Assembly (NCBI GenBank): GCA_946639085.1 | Contig: CAMPBP010000051.1 | Coordinates: 1 to 7,797, forward strand | Length of the DNA stretch: 7,797 nucleotides | From: an uncultured Lachnospiraceae bacterium | GTDB lineage: Bacteria > Bacillota > Clostridia > Lachnospirales > Lachnospiraceae | Reading direction: 5' to 3' | Shown: piece by piece, positions 6,394 through 7,797 of the stretch | Position numbering within the stretch: the first letter of the stretch is position 1 | Layout: every line of letters starts with the position of its first letter | Program-made: the position numbers and the translations under genes | The notes under the pieces: generated by a model | What the model was told of the DNA's origin: nothing | Seen by the model: only the letters and a program-made list of their open reading frames with translations | Databases searched by the model: none

Positions 6394-7620
6394 TTAACTC
6401 CTGTAATCCGCGTTTATCTTAACGTAATCGTATGTAAGGTCGCATCCCCAAGCCGTTGCGGATGCATCGCCTTCGTTCATGTTTATAAATATCGTTACCG
6501 TATCGGCTTTCATAATGTTCGTGGCCTTTTCTTCGTCGAAAGCAAGGGGTACGCCGTGATCGAACACTTTAAGTTCGCCGTTTGCGCTTTGGAAGTAAAG
6601 CTCGACATCGCTTTCGTCAAACTGTGCTCCGGAGTAACCCATTGCACAAAGAAAACGTCCGAAGTTTGCGTCGCATCCGTAGATGGCTGCTTTTGAAAGG
6701 TTTGAGCCAACAACAGCGCGGGCCATGGTCTTTGCGTCTTCTTTTGACTTTGCGTTTACGACTTTTGCTTCAAAAAGCTTTGTGGCGCCTTCTCCGTCGC
6801 TCGCCATGGTCTTAGCGAGGCTTTCGCATACGGTAAACACCGCTTCGTAAAGCTTGTCGTAGCCCTCGCCTGGACCTGCGATAAGGTCGTTGCCCGCAAG
6901 GCCGTTTGCCATTATAAGAAGGGTATCGTTTGTGGATGTGTCGCCGTCAACCGTTATCATGTTGAAAGTGTCTTTAACCACATCGCTTAATATCTTTTGT
7001 AAAACGTCTTTTGTCACGTTTGCGTCCGTGCACAAAAATCCCAGCATAGTGCACATGTTGGGGTGGATCATACCCGAGCCTTTGCTCATTCCTCCAAGGG
7101 TTACGGTCTTGCCGTTAAGGGAGAAAGAAACCGCTCTCTCCTTATTGACCGTATCGGTCGTCATGATGGCTTTCGATGCATCCGTGCCCGCCTCCGGGCT
7201 GTCGGAAAGCTTTGTTGCCATATCCTTTACACCGCTTACAAGCTTGTCTACGGGAAGCTGCATTCCGATGACACCGGTGGATGCAACGGCTACCGTGTTC
7301 TCGTCGATACCCAATGCTTCGTTGACAGCCTTTGCGGTCTTTTGGCAGGCATCATATCCTTCTTCGCCGGTACATGCATTGGCGATACCGGAATTTACCA
7401 CTACGGCGCTCATCTTGCGATCGCTCTTTACTAAATCCATATCCCACTTAACGCACGCCGCTTTAACAACGTTTGAAGTGAAGGTTCCGGCACATACCGC
7501 AGGCACTTCGCTTACCACCATTGCCATATCGGTACGTCCTTTATACTTAATGCCTGCCGCAGTGCAGGCTGCCTTAAATCCTTTTGCGCTTGTTACGCCG
7601 CCTTTTATTATTTCCATCAT
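6394..7620 (-). CDS. argJ: Glutamate N-acetyltransferase / ornithine acetyltransferase ArgJ
   Basis: A 408-residue Ntn-fold enzyme of normal length. It moves the acetyl group from N-acetylornithine to glutamate, recycling it, and in some species also uses acetyl-CoA. It is made as a precursor that cuts itself into alpha and beta chains. The cleavage region is seen at 179-193: SKGSGMIHPNMCTML, with cleavage expected between Cys190 and the nucleophile Thr191. Most ArgJ proteins I know have Ala-Thr here; the essential Thr is kept. ASTGVIG at 113-119 supplies the likely oxyanion pair Thr115-Gly116. VDGDTSTND at 224-232 and GCDANFGR at 315-322 are further family blocks. The start ATGATG at 7620 overlaps the stop of the upstream GNAT gene as ATGA, with AGGAAGGG just upstream, so coupled translation is likely; the second ATG at 7617 is possible. 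Whether it is mono- or bifunctional cannot be told from sequence. Confidence 0.97.
   Translation of the reverse strand: MMEIIKGGVTSAKGFKAACTAAGIKYKGRTDMAMVVSEVPAVCAGTFTSNVVKAACVKWDMDLVKSDRKMSAVVVNSGIANACTGEEGYDACQKTAKAVNEALGIDENTVAVASTGVIGMQLPVDKLVSGVKDMATKLSDSPEAGTDASKAIMTTDTVNKERAVSFSLNGKTVTLGGMSKGSGMIHPNMCTMLGFLCTDANVTKDVLQKILSDVVKDTFNMITVDGDTSTNDTLLIMANGLAGNDLIAGPGEGYDKLYEAVFTVCESLAKTMASDGEGATKLFEAKVVNAKSKEDAKTMARAVVGSNLSKAAIYGCDANFGRFLCAMGYSGAQFDESDVELYFQSANGELKVFDHGVPLAFDEEKATNIMKADTVTIFINMNEGDASATAWGCDLTYDYVKINADYRS
6398..6402 (-). promoter_or_regulatory. Ribosome binding site of argB
   Basis: AGGAG sits seven bases upstream of the argB ATG, inside the end of the argJ reading frame. 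Its strength suggests argB can be initiated independently as well as by coupling to argJ. Confidence 0.65.
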
Positions 7621-7632
7621 GTGGTCCCTTCC
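7617..7632 (-). promoter_or_regulatory. Coupled stop/start and ribosome binding site of argJ
   Basis: AGGAAGGG, then ACCAC, then ATGATG: the GNAT stop TGA lies inside the first argJ ATG (ATGA overlap). This decides the argJ start at 7620 and indicates reinitiation of the terminating ribosome. Confidence 0.6.
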
Positions 7633-7797
7633 TCTATAAAAGCGATAATGTTTTCTTTATTCAAAGTAAAGTCATAATAGTTAAGATCTTCTCTCTTTGT
7701 CCAGCCGATGCTGTTCCAGAATGCATTTCCCACATCGTTTTTGGTAAATGCGATCAAAGATACCTTATTTATATGTTCTTTTCTGAGTGCCTCCATG
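7617..7797 (-). CDS. GNAT family N-acetyltransferase, C-terminal part only (5' end cut by window)
   Basis: Hand translation gives at least 59 residues ending at a TGA at 7617-7619; the methionine codon at 7796 is probably internal. The sequence reads as the last strand-helix-strand part of a GNAT fold: EALRKEHINKVSLIAF, then NDVGNAFWNSIGWTKRED, which is the usual pattern of a strand, N-x-x-A-x-x-F/W-[YW]-x-x-x-G-[FW] helix and closing strand. These enzymes transfer acetyl from acetyl-CoA to an amine. The acetyl-CoA binding loop would be upstream, outside the window. The stop overlaps the argJ start by 4 bases, so it belongs to the arginine operon. A stand-alone N-acetylglutamate synthase that primes the ArgJ cycle is an attractive but unproven role; an unrelated small-molecule or RimI-like protein acetyltransferase is also possible. 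Confidence 0.75.
   Translation of the reverse strand, partial: MEALRKEHINKVSLIAFTKNDVGNAFWNSIGWTKREDLNYYDFTLNKENIIAFIEEGTT

Noticed and set aside
6890..7639. Long plus-strand open frame of 249 codons opposite argJ
   Set aside because: It lies entirely antisense to a clearly conserved gene, its product has no recognisable motif and a low-complexity S/T/P/A/V composition typical of the complement of coding DNA.

Overview
All supported genes lie on the minus strand and read from high to low coordinates. They form what looks like one continuous operon. The proteins resemble those of anaerobic Firmicutes, most likely Lachnospiraceae (Butyrivibrio/Roseburia-like). This is a judgement from protein style, moderate GC and Shine-Dalgarno-type ribosome binding sites; no marker gene is present to prove it.

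The upstream half (7797 down to 4307) is arginine biosynthesis in its acetyl-recycling form. It contains the tail of a GNAT acetyltransferase (cut by the window edge), argJ, argB and argD. ArgJ moves the acetyl group from N-acetylornithine back to glutamate, ArgB phosphorylates N-acetylglutamate, and ArgD transaminates N-acetylglutamate semialdehyde. The reductase argC is not in the window and may lie further upstream. Spacing is tight: a 4-base ATGA overlap for GNAT/argJ, 3 bases for argJ/argB and 17 bases for argB/argD.

The downstream half (4279 down to 1) is an unrelated cell-envelope cassette. It starts only 27 bases after argD with no visible terminator or promoter between them. It encodes a membrane-tethered family-1-type solute-binding protein without a lipobox and with two charged insertions, an AlgI/DltB-type MBOAT O-acyltransferase, and an SGNH-fold membrane-anchored protein that runs off the window edge (399 codons seen). 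MBOAT plus SGNH is a known arrangement for O-acetylation of extracellular polysaccharide or wall polymer. The solute-binding protein, with no ABC permease or ATPase beside it, is the unusual partner and the best candidate here for something undescribed: a glycan-binding or scaffold subunit of the acetylation machine.

No RNA genes, mobile elements, CRISPR arrays, long repeats or convincing terminators were seen. No gap between genes exceeds 27 bases, so no sizeable non-coding stretch exists.
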